Assembly: GCF_041431135.1 (NCBI RefSeq)
Contig: NZ_CP107799.1
Span: 2,604,001 to 2,668,000 of the forward strand
From: Streptomyces sp. NBC_00554
Lineage (GTDB): Bacteria > Actinomycetota > Actinomycetes > Streptomycetales > Streptomycetaceae
Direction: 5' to 3'
DNA length: 64,000 nucleotides
Below, one piece after another: positions 47,760-57,422 of the stretch; the first letter of the stretch is position 1; the number at the start of each line of letters is the position of its first letter. The notes beneath the pieces were generated by a model, which made no database searches, was not told the origin of the DNA, and saw nothing but the letters and a program-made list of their open reading frames with translations. The translations under genes were made by a program, and so were the position numbers.

Positions 47760-50483
47760 CTACGCTTCAGCTTCCCCACGAATCACGGCGAGCACTCCAT
47801 CCAGCTCATCAGCCTTCACAAGAACGTCACGCGCCTTGGAGCCCTCGCTCGGTCCGACGATGCCGCGGGACTCCATGAGGTCCATCAGGCGCCCCGCCTT
47901 GGCGAAGCCGACGCGCAGCTTGCGCTGGAGCATCGAGGTGGACCCGAACTGGGTGGAGACGACCAGTTCGGCGGCCTGGCACAGCAGGTCGAGGTCGTCG
48001 CCGATGTCCTCGTCGATCTCCTTCTTCTGCTTGGTGCCCACCGTGACGTCGTCCCGGAAGACCGGCGCCATCTGGTCCTTGCAGTGCTGCACGATCAACG
48101 CGACCTCGCCCTCGGTCACGAAGGCGCCCTGCATACGGGTCGGCTTGTTGGCCCCCATCGGCAGGAACAGCCCGTCGCCCTTGCCGATCAGCTTCTCGGC
48201 ACCCGGCTGGTCGAGGATGACGCGGCTGTCGGCGAGCGAGGAGGTGGCGAAGGCGAGCCGGGACGGCACGTTCGCCTTGATCAGACCGGTGACGACATCG
48301 ACGGACGGCCGCTGCGTGGCCAGCACCAGGTGGATGCCGGCCGCACGCGCGAGCTGCGTGATGCGCACGATGGAGTCCTCGACGTCCCGCGGCGCGACCA
48401 TCATCAGGTCCGCGAGCTCGTCGACGATCACCAGCAGATACGGGTACGGGCTCAGCTCGCGCTCACTGCCCTCGGGCAGCTTCACCTTGCCGTTCCTGAT
48501 GGCCTCGTTGAAGTCGTCGATGTGCCGGTACCCGAACGCCGCGAGGTCGTCGTAGCGCAGATCCATCTCCCGTACGACCCACTGCAGCGCCTCGGCGGCC
48601 CGCTTGGGGTTGGTGATGATCGGTGTGATCAGGTGCGGGATGCCCTCGTACGCGGTCAGTTCGACGCGCTTGGGGTCGACGAGGACCATGCGCACGTCCT
48701 CGGGGGTCGCGCGCACCATGACGGACGTGATCAGGCAGTTGATGCATGACGATTTGCCGGAACCGGTCGCTCCGGCCACCAGGACGTGCGGCATCTTCGC
48801 AAGGTTGGCCATCACATAGCCGCCCTCGACGTCCTTGCCGAGCGCGACCAGCATCGGGTGGTCGTCCTCGGCGGCGTCGGCCAGCCGCAGCACGTCACCC
48901 AGGTTGACCATCTCGCGGTCGGTGTTCGGGATCTCGATGCCGACCGCCGACTTGCCGGGGATCGGGCTGATGATCCGGACGTCGGGGCTGGCGACGGCGT
49001 ACGCGATGTTCTTGGCCAGCGCCGTGATCCGCTCGACCTTCACGGCGGGGCCGAGCTCGACCTCGTACCGGGTGACCGTCGGACCGCGCGTGAAGCCGGT
49101 GACGGCGGCGTCGACCTTGAACTCCATGAAGACGTTCGAGAGCGAGGCGACGACCGCGTCGTTGGCGGCGCTGCGCGTCTTGCCGGGGCCGCCGCGCTCC
49201 AGGAGGTCGAGCGACGGCAGGGAGTACGAGATGTCGCCGGAGAGCTGGAGTTGCTCCGCGCGCGGGGGCAGCTCACGGGGTGCGTCGGGCGCAGCCTTGG
49301 TGAGGTCGGGCACGACGGGCTCGACCTTGAGCATCTCCTGCTTGGGCCGCTTGGCCCCAGGGACGGCCTTGGCACGCGCGGCCGGCACCGGCGTGGTCTC
49401 CTCGTACCCGTCCCGCTCCACGCGGACGCCCTGCGTCAGATCGGCGACCAGCGGCGAGGGCGGCATCCCGTGCAGCACGGCCCCGTCGAGCGCGGCAGCG
49501 GCGGCCGCGGCGACGTCCACCGCGTCCATCGGCCGGTTCATGTCGGGCTGTTGCATGGCGGGCCGCCTGGGGCGGCCACGGCGCTTGGTGAGCGCCTCCT
49601 GCTCGGCGCTGTCGGGGTCGTACGCCTCAGGGGCGCGAGAGCGCCTCCTGGAGCGCGCGGGGAGCGCCTCGCGCCACTGCTCGTCGTAACGCTCGTCGTC
49701 CTCCCCGAGGCCGTCCTCGTCCTCGTCGGCCTGGACGATGCCCAGCTTCTGGCCCAGCAGCCGCAGCCGCTGCGGAATCGCGTTGACCGGAGTCGCCGTG
49801 ACGACGAGCAGGCCGAAGATCGTGAGCAGCACCAGGAGCGGCACGGCGAGGACGTCGCCCATCGTGTACGTCAGCGGGGTGGACGCGCCCCAGCCGATGA
49901 GCCCTCCGGCGTCCCTTATGGCCTGCATGCCGTCGCTGCGCGCGGGCGCCCCGCACGCGATGTGGACCTGGCCCAGCACTCCGATGACGAGCGCGGACAG
50001 GCCGATCACGATGCGGCCGTTCGCCTCGGGCTTCTCGGGATGCCGGATGAGCCGGGCCGCGATGACGCCGAGCAGTATCGGGACCAGCAGGTCGAGGCGG
50101 CCGAAGGCGCCGGTGACCAGCATCTCGACGAGATCGCCCACCGGGCCCTGCAGGTTGGACCAGGTTCCCGCGGCGGTGATCAGCGCCAGGCCGAGCAGCA
50201 GCAGCGCTACACCGTCCTTGCGGTGCGCCGGGTCGAGCCCCTTCGCTCCCCGCCCTATGCCACGGAACATCGCCCCGACGGCGTGCGCGACCCCCAGCCA
50301 GAGGGCGCGGACGAGTTTGTACACACCCGCGGTCGGATTGGGTGCCGGCGCGGGTGCGGGCTTCTTCGCCGCGGCCTTCTTGGCAGGCGCCTTCTTCGCG
50401 GCGGCCTTTTTCGCGGGGGCCTTCGTCGGAGCGGCCGCCTTCTTCGCGGGCGGCTTCTTGGCTGCGGACTGACGTGAGGCCAT
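47760..50483 (-). CDS. ftsK: DNA translocase FtsK
   Basis: A 907-residue FtsK. The first 45 residues are Lys/Ala/Pro-rich repeats (AAKKAPAKK type). About four membrane helices follow between residues 65 and 245, a linker to about 420, then the alpha and beta motor domains with Walker A VAGATGSGKSS near residue 575, and the gamma winged helix at the C-terminus (residues about 840-900), which reads orienting sequences. It pumps chromosomes at sporulation septa. The ATG at 50483 gives the usual MASRQSAAKK start. The C-terminus ends VLAVIRGEAEA. Confidence 0.96.
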   Translation of the reverse strand: MASRQSAAKKPPAKKAAAPTKAPAKKAAAKKAPAKKAAAKKPAPAPAPNPTAGVYKLVRALWLGVAHAVGAMFRGIGRGAKGLDPAHRKDGVALLLLGLALITAAGTWSNLQGPVGDLVEMLVTGAFGRLDLLVPILLGVIAARLIRHPEKPEANGRIVIGLSALVIGVLGQVHIACGAPARSDGMQAIRDAGGLIGWGASTPLTYTMGDVLAVPLLVLLTIFGLLVVTATPVNAIPQRLRLLGQKLGIVQADEDEDGLGEDDERYDEQWREALPARSRRRSRAPEAYDPDSAEQEALTKRRGRPRRPAMQQPDMNRPMDAVDVAAAAAAALDGAVLHGMPPSPLVADLTQGVRVERDGYEETTPVPAARAKAVPGAKRPKQEMLKVEPVVPDLTKAAPDAPRELPPRAEQLQLSGDISYSLPSLDLLERGGPGKTRSAANDAVVASLSNVFMEFKVDAAVTGFTRGPTVTRYEVELGPAVKVERITALAKNIAYAVASPDVRIISPIPGKSAVGIEIPNTDREMVNLGDVLRLADAAEDDHPMLVALGKDVEGGYVMANLAKMPHVLVAGATGSGKSSCINCLITSVMVRATPEDVRMVLVDPKRVELTAYEGIPHLITPIITNPKRAAEALQWVVREMDLRYDDLAAFGYRHIDDFNEAIRNGKVKLPEGSERELSPYPYLLVIVDELADLMMVAPRDVEDSIVRITQLARAAGIHLVLATQRPSVDVVTGLIKANVPSRLAFATSSLADSRVILDQPGAEKLIGKGDGLFLPMGANKPTRMQGAFVTEGEVALIVQHCKDQMAPVFRDDVTVGTKQKKEIDEDIGDDLDLLCQAAELVVSTQFGSTSMLQRKLRVGFAKAGRLMDLMESRGIVGPSEGSKARDVLVKADELDGVLAVIRGEAEA

Positions 50484-50664
50484 GTGTGTGAGGTTACCGG
50501 TGGAGACGACAGCGGACACGTGTGCCTACTGCTTCACCCGTTCGTGTCGCCCGGACCCGAGCCCGAAACTGACGCCGATTCACCGGCCTTGCACTGCTTG
50601 GCACCCGCGACCGCACTGGTGGCGACACCCGGCCAGGGGTACGCCCACTCTCCGGCCGGCCCGC

Positions 50665-51348
50665 TCAGTTCTGCGACGGCACCGAAGCCGCGCCACTCCC
50701 CGTACCCGGCTCCAACGCGTCCAGCGCCCTGCGCAACCCCGTGAGTTTGCGTTCGAGATGGGCCGCGGTCGCCACCGCCGCCGCGTCCGCCGAGTCGTCG
50801 TCGAGCTGCTTGGACAGCGCCTCTGCCTGCTCCTCAACGGCCGCGAGCCGCGCGGAGAGTTCGGCGAGCAGCCCGGCGGGCTCCTTGGCCTCGCCCAGCG
50901 TCGCCTTGCCGCCACCCTCCAACTGGAGCCGCAGCAGCGCCGCCTGCTCCCGGAGTTGGCAGTTCTTCATGTAGAGCTCGACGAAGACGGAGACCTTCGC
51001 GCGCAGCACCCATGGGTCGAACGGCTTGGAGATGTAGTCCACCGCACCTGCCGCATATCCCCGGAAGGTGTGATGCGGGCCATGGTTGATGGCGGTGAGG
51101 AAGATGATCGGGATGTCCCGGGTCCGTTCTCGCCGCTTGATGTGCGCGGCGGTTTCGAAACCGTCCATGCCCGGCATCTGGACGTCCAGCAAAATGACCG
51201 CGAAGTCGTCCGTGAGTAGTGCTTTGAGCGCTTCCTCCCCGGACGATGCCCGCACCAGTGTCTGATCGAGCGCGGAGAGGATCGCCTCCAGCGCCAGCAG
51301 ATTCTCCGGCCGGTCATCGACCAGGAGGATCTTGGCCTTCTGCACCAT
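50665..51348 (-). CDS. osaB: response regulator OsaB (osmoadaptation)
   Basis: A 227-residue protein with an N-terminal receiver domain (LLVDDRPEN, phospho-Asp in ILLDVQMPGMDG, Lys in ISKPFD) and a C-terminal half predicted to form a coiled coil (EEQAEALSKQLDDDSADA and flanks) rather than a DNA-binding domain. It must therefore signal by protein contact. In S. coelicolor OsaB acts with OsaA in adaptation to high osmolarity. The ATG at 51348 has GGAGGGCGGGCC upstream. It starts 256 bp downstream of the osaA stop on the same strand. Confidence 0.9.
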   Translation of the reverse strand: MVQKAKILLVDDRPENLLALEAILSALDQTLVRASSGEEALKALLTDDFAVILLDVQMPGMDGFETAAHIKRRERTRDIPIIFLTAINHGPHHTFRGYAAGAVDYISKPFDPWVLRAKVSVFVELYMKNCQLREQAALLRLQLEGGGKATLGEAKEPAGLLAELSARLAAVEEQAEALSKQLDDDSADAAAVATAAHLERKLTGLRRALDALEPGTGSGAASVPSQN

Positions 51349-51604
51349 GGCCCGCCCTCCTCGCCCCGGCAGTGCACCGGGCGCCGCCCCAGGGGACGAC
51401 TCCGTTGCGCCGCCCGTCCTTGTGCCGGTCATGGTAGCCGCACCCCGCCTGTCGCCACACCCTGTCACCGCGATGTCACTGTGCACGTAGCAGAAACGTA
51501 GCGGGAGACCAGAAGGTTCCCCGAATCCCGTACTTCTACACGGCGTCGGCCACAGTCAGTTATGCGAGAACGAGCGGCCGGACAACGGTCCCGACAAGAG
51601 AATG
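51349..51604. other. 256-bp osaA-osaB intergenic region
   Basis: This gap between two same-strand genes is long enough for an osaB promoter. I find no convincing -10/-35 pair, sigma-B-type box or terminator hairpin in it. Confidence 0.5.
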
Positions 51605-54600
51605 TCACTGTTCACGCATCCACTGCTCCATCACCGAGAGCAGATGATCGGGATCGACCGGCTTGGTCACGTAGTCGGAAGCGCCCGACTCGATGGCCTT
51701 CTCCCGGTCGCCCTTCATCGCCTTCGCCGTGAGCGCGATGATCGGCAGCCCCGCGAACTGCGGCATCCGGCGAATCGCCGTCGTCGTCGCGTAGCCGTCC
51801 ATCTCCGGCATCATGATGTCCATCAGCACGACCGTCACATCGTCGTGCTGCTCCAGGACTTCGATGCCCTCGCGCCCGTTCTCCGCGTACAGCACCGAGA
51901 GGCCGTGCTGCTCCAGCACACTGGTCAGCGCGAACACGTTGCGGATGTCGTCGTCGACGATCAGCACCTTCTCGCCCTCGAACCGGATCCCGCGGCGCGG
52001 CTGCGGCGCCGCGTCCTGCCGGCCCCCTGGCACCCACTGCTCCTGAGCCGCGCCCGAGGAGCCGTCCGGCTGCCTCGTCAGCGCGCTCGGCTGCTCGGCC
52101 GTGGACACCGTCCTGCGGCGCCGCCGGAAGAGCGCGGCGGGCCCGTTCTGGGTGTCCTGGTACGACCTCACCTCGGCCGGCGTCTCGATGCCGGCCGAGG
52201 CCAGCTCCGCCTCTGAGGCGAGCAACTCCCCGGCCTCCAGCGCCGGCGCGAGCTGCCCATAGCCCTGGGGCGGCAGTTCGCTGGGGTGCAGGGGCAAATA
52301 CAGCGTGAACGTGGAGCCACGTCCGGGCTCGCTCTGCGCGTGGATCTCGCCGCCCAACAGCCGCGCGATCTCCCGCGAGATGGAGAGCCCGAGGCCCGTA
52401 CCGCCGTACTTGCGGCTCGTCGTGCCGTCCGCCTGCTTGAAGGCCTCGAAGATCACCCTCATCTTGCTGGCCGCGATCCCGATGCCGGTGTCCGTCACGG
52501 AGAACGCGATCAGGTCGGCGTCCGCGTCCCGCAGCGAACCCGCCTCCAGGAGCTGCTCCCGAATGGCCACCGGAACCTCCGCGCCGGCGGGCCTGATCAC
52601 CAGCTCGACCGCTCCGGAGTCGGTGAACTTCACCGCGTTGGACAGCAGGTTGCGCAGCACCTGGAGGAGGCGCTGTTCGTCGGTGTGCAGCGTGGCGGGC
52701 AGTTCCGGCGACACACGTACGGAGAAGTCGAGGCCCTTCTCTGCCGTCAGCGGACGGAAAGTGGCCTCTACGTAGTCGACGAGTTGGACCAGCGCGATGC
52801 GTGTCGGGGACACGTCCATCTTGCCCGCCTCGACCTTCGACAGATCGAGGATGTCGTTGATCAGCTGGAGCAGGTCCGAGCCCGCGCCGTGGATCGTCTC
52901 GGCGAACTCCACCTGCTTCGGGGTGAGGTTCGAGTCCGCGTTGTCGGCGAGCAGCTTGGCCAGGATCAGCAGGGAGTTGAGCGGCGTACGCAGCTCGTGC
53001 GACATGTTCGCCAGGAACTCGCTCTTGTAGCGCATCGAGACGGCGAGCTGCTCGGCGCGCTCCTCCAGGACCTGCCGGGCTTCCTCGATCTCGGTGTTCT
53101 TGACCTCGATGTCGCGGTTCTGCTGGGCGAGCTGCTCGGCCTTCTCCTCCAACTGTGCGTTGGAGTCCTGGAGTGCCTTCTGCCGGCTCTCCAACTCGGC
53201 CGACCGCTCCTGGAGCTGCTCGGTCAGCTCCTGCGACTGCTTCAGCAGCACCTCCGTCTTGGTGTTGACGGAGATGGTGTTGACGCTCGTCGCGATCATC
53301 TCGGCGATCTGGTTGAGGAAGTCCTTCTGGATCTGCGTGAACGGCGTGAAGGACGCCAGCTCGATGACGCCGAGCACGGTCGCTTCGAAGAGCACCGGAA
53401 GGACGATCACCTGCGCCGGCGGCGCCTCACCGAGCCCGGAGGAGATCTTCAGGTAGCCGCTCGGAGCGTTCTCCACGAGGATCGTGCGCTTCTCCTTGGC
53501 GGCCGTCCCGATCAGCGCCTCACCGGGCCGGAAGGAGGTCGGCATGGAGCCCATCGAGTAGCCGTACGACCCGAGCATCCGCAGCTCGTACGCGTCCTCG
53601 TCCTCGGCCGTCGCGTCCTTGCCGTCGACGAGCGGCATGGAGAGGAAGAACGCACCGTGCTGCGCGGCGACGACAGGGGTCAGCTCGCTCATGATCAGCG
53701 AGGCCACGTCGTCGAGGTCGCGGCGGCCCTGCATCAGGGCGGAGATGCGGGCGAGGTTGCCCTTGAGCCAGTCCTGCTCCTTGTTGGCGATGGTGGTGTC
53801 GCGCAGGTTGGCGATCATCTTGTTGATGTAGTCCTGCAGCTCCTGCATCTCGCCGGAGGCGTCCACGTCGATCTTCAGGTTCAGGTCGCCGCGGGTCACC
53901 GCGGTCGCCACGCGCGCCATGGCACGCACCTGCCGGGTGAGGTTCCCGGCCATCTCGTTCACGGACTCCGTGAGGTCGCGCCAGGTGCCGTCGACGTCAC
54001 GTACCCGCGCCTGGCCGCCCAGCTGGCCTTCCGTGCCCACCTCGCGGGCGACTCGGGTGACCTCCTCGGCGAAGGAGGACAGCTGGTCGACCATCGTGTT
54101 GATGGTGGTCTTGAGCTCCAGCATCTCGCCGCGCGCGTCGATGTCGATCTTCTTGGTCAGATCACCCTTCGCGATGGCCGTGGTGACCATCGCGATGTTG
54201 CGCACCTGGCCGGTGAGGTTCGACGCCATGCCGTTCACGGACTCGGTGAGGTCCTTCCACGTGCCGGCGACCCCCGGTACGTGCGCCTGGCCGCCGAGGA
54301 TGCCGTCCGTGCCCACCTCGCGGGCCACCTTGGTGACCTGGTCGGCGAACGAACTCAGCGTCTTCACCATCGTGTTGACGGTGTCGGCGAGCTGGGCGAC
54401 CTCACCGCTCGCCTCGACGGTGACCGTCTTGGTGAGGTCACCGTTGGCCACCGCGGCCGCGACCTGCGAGATGTTCCGCACCTGGTTGGTCAGGTTGTTG
54501 GCCATCACGTTGACGTTGTCGCTCAGGTCCTTCCAGATGCCCGTGACACCCGGCACCCGCGCCTGGCCGCCCAGGTTGCCCTCGGTGCCCACCTCGCGGG

Positions 54601-57106
54601 CCACCAGGGTCACCTGCTCGGCGAAGTTGGACAGCTGGTCGACCATCGTGTTGACGGTGGTGACGAGTTCGAGGATCTCGCCCTTCGCGTCGACGGTGAT
54701 CTTCTTCGAGAGGTCACCCTTGGCGACCGCCGTCGTGACCTCGGCGATGTTCCGCACCTGAATGGTGAGGTTGTTCGCCATGAAGTTCACCGACTGGGTG
54801 AGGTCCTTCCAGGTGCCGGAGACACCCTGCACCTCGGCCTGGCCGCCCAACTGCCCCTCGGTGCCCACCTCGCGGGCCACCCGCGTCACCTGCTCGGCGA
54901 AGTTCGAGAGCTGGTCCACCATCGTGTTGAGGGTGTTCTTCAGCTCCAGGATCTCGCCGCGCGCGTCCACGTCGATCTTCTGCGACAGGTCACCGCGGGC
55001 CACCGCAGTCGCGACCTGCGCGATGTTCCGCACCTGAGCGGTGAGGTTGCCCGCCATGCCGTTCACGGAGTCCGTCAGGTCACGCCACACACCGGCGACA
55101 CCGGGCACCTGCGCCTGCCCGCCGAGCCGCCCCTCCGTACCCACGTCACGCGCCACCCGCGTCACCTGGTCCGCGAAGGCGGAGAGCTGGTCGACCATCG
55201 TGTTGATGGTGTTCTTCAGCTCCAGGATCTCGCCGCGCGCGTCCACGTCGATCTTCTGGGAGAGATCGCCCCGGGCCACAGCGGTCGTGACCTGCGCGAT
55301 CTGCCGTACCTGCGAAGTCAGGTTCCCCGCCATGAAGTTGACGGAGTCGGTGAGTTCCTTCCACGTACCCGATACGCCGTCCACGCGGGCCTGACCGCCG
55401 AGGCGGCCCTCGGTGCCCACGTCCCGGGCCATCCGCGTGACCTGGTCGGCGAACGAGGACAGCTGATCCACCATGGTGTTCACGGTGTTCTTCAGCTGAA
55501 GCATCTCGCCGGAGACATCGACGGTGACCTTCTGCGACAGATCGCCGTTGGCGACCGCCGTCGTCACCTGCGCGATGTTGCGGACCTGACCGGTCAGGTT
55601 CCGGAAGGCCGTGTTGACCGAGTCCGTCAGGTCCTTCCACGTACCCGCCGCGCCCGGCACCTGCGCCTGCCCGCCCAGTTCACCCTCGACACCGATCTCG
55701 CGCGCCACGCGCGTGACCTCGGCACCGAAGGACGACAGCTGGTCGACCATCGTGTTGACGGTGTTCTTCAGCTCCAGCATCTCGCCGGCGACCTCGACGC
55801 TGACCTTCTGCGAGAGGTCACCGTTGGCCACGGCCGTCGTCACCGCGGCGATGTCGCGCACCTGAGTGGTCAGGTTCCGGAAGACCGTGTTGACGGAGTC
55901 CGTCAGGTCCTTCCAGGTACCCGCCGCACCCGGCACGTTCGCCTGCCCGCCGAGCCGCCCCTCGCCACCGACCTCATTCGCGACGCGCGTGACCTCGTCG
56001 GCGAACGTCCGCAGCGTCTCGGTCATCTGGTTGATGGTCTCGGCGAGCTGCGCCACCTCACCACGCGCGGAAACCGTCACCTTCTGTGACAGATCACCGC
56101 TGGCGACCGCTGTCGTGACCTGCGCGATCCCGCGCACCTGGGCCGTCAGATTCCCGGCCATAAGATTCACCGAATCGGTGAGGTCTTTCCACACACCCGC
56201 CACACCCGGCACCTGCGCCTGACCGCCGAGCTCACCCTCCGTACCCACCTCGCGCGCGACTCGCGTCACCTCGGAGGAGAACGAAGAGAGCTGGTCCACC
56301 ATCGTATTGACGGTTTCCTTCAGCTCCAGCATCTCGCCGGCCACGTGAACCGTGACCTTCCGGGACAAGTCACCCTTGGCGACCGCCGTCGTCACGAGAG
56401 CGATGTCACGCACCTGAGCCGTCAGCCGGTACGCCATGGTGTTGACCGAGTCCGTGAGGTCCTTCCACGAACCGGACATACCGCGCACCCGGGCCTGCCC
56501 GCCCAGTTTGCCCTCGGTACCCACCTCGCTGGCCACTCGCGTGACCTCGTCGGTGAACGTCGACAACTGGTCGACCAGGTTGTTGACCGTGCGCCCGACC
56601 TTGAGGAACTCACCGCGCAGCGGGTGCCCGTTCCCGTCCGCCGCCTGCGCCCGCAGGTCCATCCGCGGCGACAGATCGCCCTCCGCCACCGCCGACAGCA
56701 CCCGGCCGACCTCGGAGACGGGCCGTACGAGATCGTCGACGAGCGCGTTCGAGGCGTCGATCGCGGCCGCCCAGGACCCCTCGGAGGCCCCCGCTTCCAG
56801 CCGTTCCGTGAGCTTTCCCTCACGCCCGACCATGCGCCGCACCCGCGACAACTCACCCGTCAGATGCAGATTCCGGTCGGCCACCTCGTTGAAAACCGCC
56901 GCGATCTCGGACATCACGCCGTCGCCGGAGACCGTGAGCCGCTTGCGGAAGTTTCCGTCCCGCATCGACACCAGGGCTGCCATCAGCCGGTTCAGCGCAG
57001 CGGTATCCACCTCGGTGGTGCCGTTGCGCGGTGGGCGCTGGTTGTTCAGGGACCGTCCGCCTTTCGCGCGCGTCTCAGTGCCCCGCGTCGCTGCGCCAGA
57101 CTCCAC
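51605..57106 (-). CDS. osaA: soluble hybrid histidine kinase OsaA with about 11 tandem HAMP units
   Basis: A 1833-residue hybrid kinase without transmembrane segments. After a short N-terminal domain come eleven GDL-type HAMP units from about residue 143 to 1110; ten repeat with a period of 92 residues. Next are a GAF domain (about 1150-1290), a coiled coil, HisKA ([17 protein letters not shown]), HATPase ([27 protein letters not shown]) and a C-terminal receiver with the phospho-Asp in [11 protein letters not shown]. OsaA acts with OsaB in osmoadaptation. The GTG at 57106 has GGGAGGG 5 nt upstream. An ATG at 57133 and an earlier start are possible but lack such a site. Confidence 0.93.
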   Translation of the reverse strand: MESGAATRGTETRAKGGRSLNNQRPPRNGTTEVDTAALNRLMAALVSMRDGNFRKRLTVSGDGVMSEIAAVFNEVADRNLHLTGELSRVRRMVGREGKLTERLEAGASEGSWAAAIDASNALVDDLVRPVSEVGRVLSAVAEGDLSPRMDLRAQAADGNGHPLRGEFLKVGRTVNNLVDQLSTFTDEVTRVASEVGTEGKLGGQARVRGMSGSWKDLTDSVNTMAYRLTAQVRDIALVTTAVAKGDLSRKVTVHVAGEMLELKETVNTMVDQLSSFSSEVTRVAREVGTEGELGGQAQVPGVAGVWKDLTDSVNLMAGNLTAQVRGIAQVTTAVASGDLSQKVTVSARGEVAQLAETINQMTETLRTFADEVTRVANEVGGEGRLGGQANVPGAAGTWKDLTDSVNTVFRNLTTQVRDIAAVTTAVANGDLSQKVSVEVAGEMLELKNTVNTMVDQLSSFGAEVTRVAREIGVEGELGGQAQVPGAAGTWKDLTDSVNTAFRNLTGQVRNIAQVTTAVANGDLSQKVTVDVSGEMLQLKNTVNTMVDQLSSFADQVTRMARDVGTEGRLGGQARVDGVSGTWKELTDSVNFMAGNLTSQVRQIAQVTTAVARGDLSQKIDVDARGEILELKNTINTMVDQLSAFADQVTRVARDVGTEGRLGGQAQVPGVAGVWRDLTDSVNGMAGNLTAQVRNIAQVATAVARGDLSQKIDVDARGEILELKNTLNTMVDQLSNFAEQVTRVAREVGTEGQLGGQAEVQGVSGTWKDLTQSVNFMANNLTIQVRNIAEVTTAVAKGDLSKKITVDAKGEILELVTTVNTMVDQLSNFAEQVTLVAREVGTEGNLGGQARVPGVTGIWKDLSDNVNVMANNLTNQVRNISQVAAAVANGDLTKTVTVEASGEVAQLADTVNTMVKTLSSFADQVTKVAREVGTDGILGGQAHVPGVAGTWKDLTESVNGMASNLTGQVRNIAMVTTAIAKGDLTKKIDIDARGEMLELKTTINTMVDQLSSFAEEVTRVAREVGTEGQLGGQARVRDVDGTWRDLTESVNEMAGNLTRQVRAMARVATAVTRGDLNLKIDVDASGEMQELQDYINKMIANLRDTTIANKEQDWLKGNLARISALMQGRRDLDDVASLIMSELTPVVAAQHGAFFLSMPLVDGKDATAEDEDAYELRMLGSYGYSMGSMPTSFRPGEALIGTAAKEKRTILVENAPSGYLKISSGLGEAPPAQVIVLPVLFEATVLGVIELASFTPFTQIQKDFLNQIAEMIATSVNTISVNTKTEVLLKQSQELTEQLQERSAELESRQKALQDSNAQLEEKAEQLAQQNRDIEVKNTEIEEARQVLEERAEQLAVSMRYKSEFLANMSHELRTPLNSLLILAKLLADNADSNLTPKQVEFAETIHGAGSDLLQLINDILDLSKVEAGKMDVSPTRIALVQLVDYVEATFRPLTAEKGLDFSVRVSPELPATLHTDEQRLLQVLRNLLSNAVKFTDSGAVELVIRPAGAEVPVAIREQLLEAGSLRDADADLIAFSVTDTGIGIAASKMRVIFEAFKQADGTTSRKYGGTGLGLSISREIARLLGGEIHAQSEPGRGSTFTLYLPLHPSELPPQGYGQLAPALEAGELLASEAELASAGIETPAEVRSYQDTQNGPAALFRRRRRTVSTAEQPSALTRQPDGSSGAAQEQWVPGGRQDAAPQPRRGIRFEGEKVLIVDDDIRNVFALTSVLEQHGLSVLYAENGREGIEVLEQHDDVTVVLMDIMMPEMDGYATTTAIRRMPQFAGLPIIALTAKAMKGDREKAIESGASDYVTKPVDPDHLLSVMEQWMREQ
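53850..56700 (-). repeat. 276-bp tandem coding repeat (HAMP array of osaA)
   Basis: The DNA encoding the HAMP units repeats with a 276-bp period about ten times, limits approximate. Blocks around [27 protein letters not shown] and TAVAxGDLS are nearly invariant between units, so the region is prone to misassembly and recombination. Confidence 0.9.
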
Positions 57107-57422
57107 TGTGTCCCTCCCACAAGGGTCGACCATTACTGCTTGGCGTACTCGGGTACTACTGCTCGGCGTTCTGGAAGGCACTCACCCTGCCCGGACCTTC
57201 TCCTGAAGCTTGCCCAGTGTTTCACCATGCCTGAACCAGGCCATAACAGTTCGGCAGCTTCGCACACCGTCCGCACACCTCAGGGCGGAAACAGTGCGAC
57301 CGGCATCCGCATGGACGGCGAAGGTAAGTAACCTTGCATGCGGCTGTCCAGCCGCGCCGGTCCCGTCCGGCCTGGGCGGTGGCACGAGCACGAGCGGGCA
57401 GGCATCGGAGGGGCGCCGCACC
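57107..57422. promoter_or_regulatory. divergent osaA-osaC control region
   Basis: This 316-bp interval separates the two oppositely transcribed osmoadaptation genes and must hold both promoters. A GGGTAC at 57151-57156 resembles the -10 of sigma-B-type promoters reading toward osaC, but no matching -35 (GNNT at 14-16 nt) precedes it. Nothing else could be assigned. Confidence 0.45.

Noticed and set aside
52286..56089. A 1267-codon open frame on the plus strand
   Set aside because: It lies antisense to the HAMP array of osaA and mirrors its 276-bp repeat. GC-rich codon bias keeps the opposite frame open.
57151..57156. Sigma-B-type promoter for osaC
   Set aside because: GGGTAC is present but no GNNT element occurs 14-16 nt upstream, so it was only mentioned in the control region.
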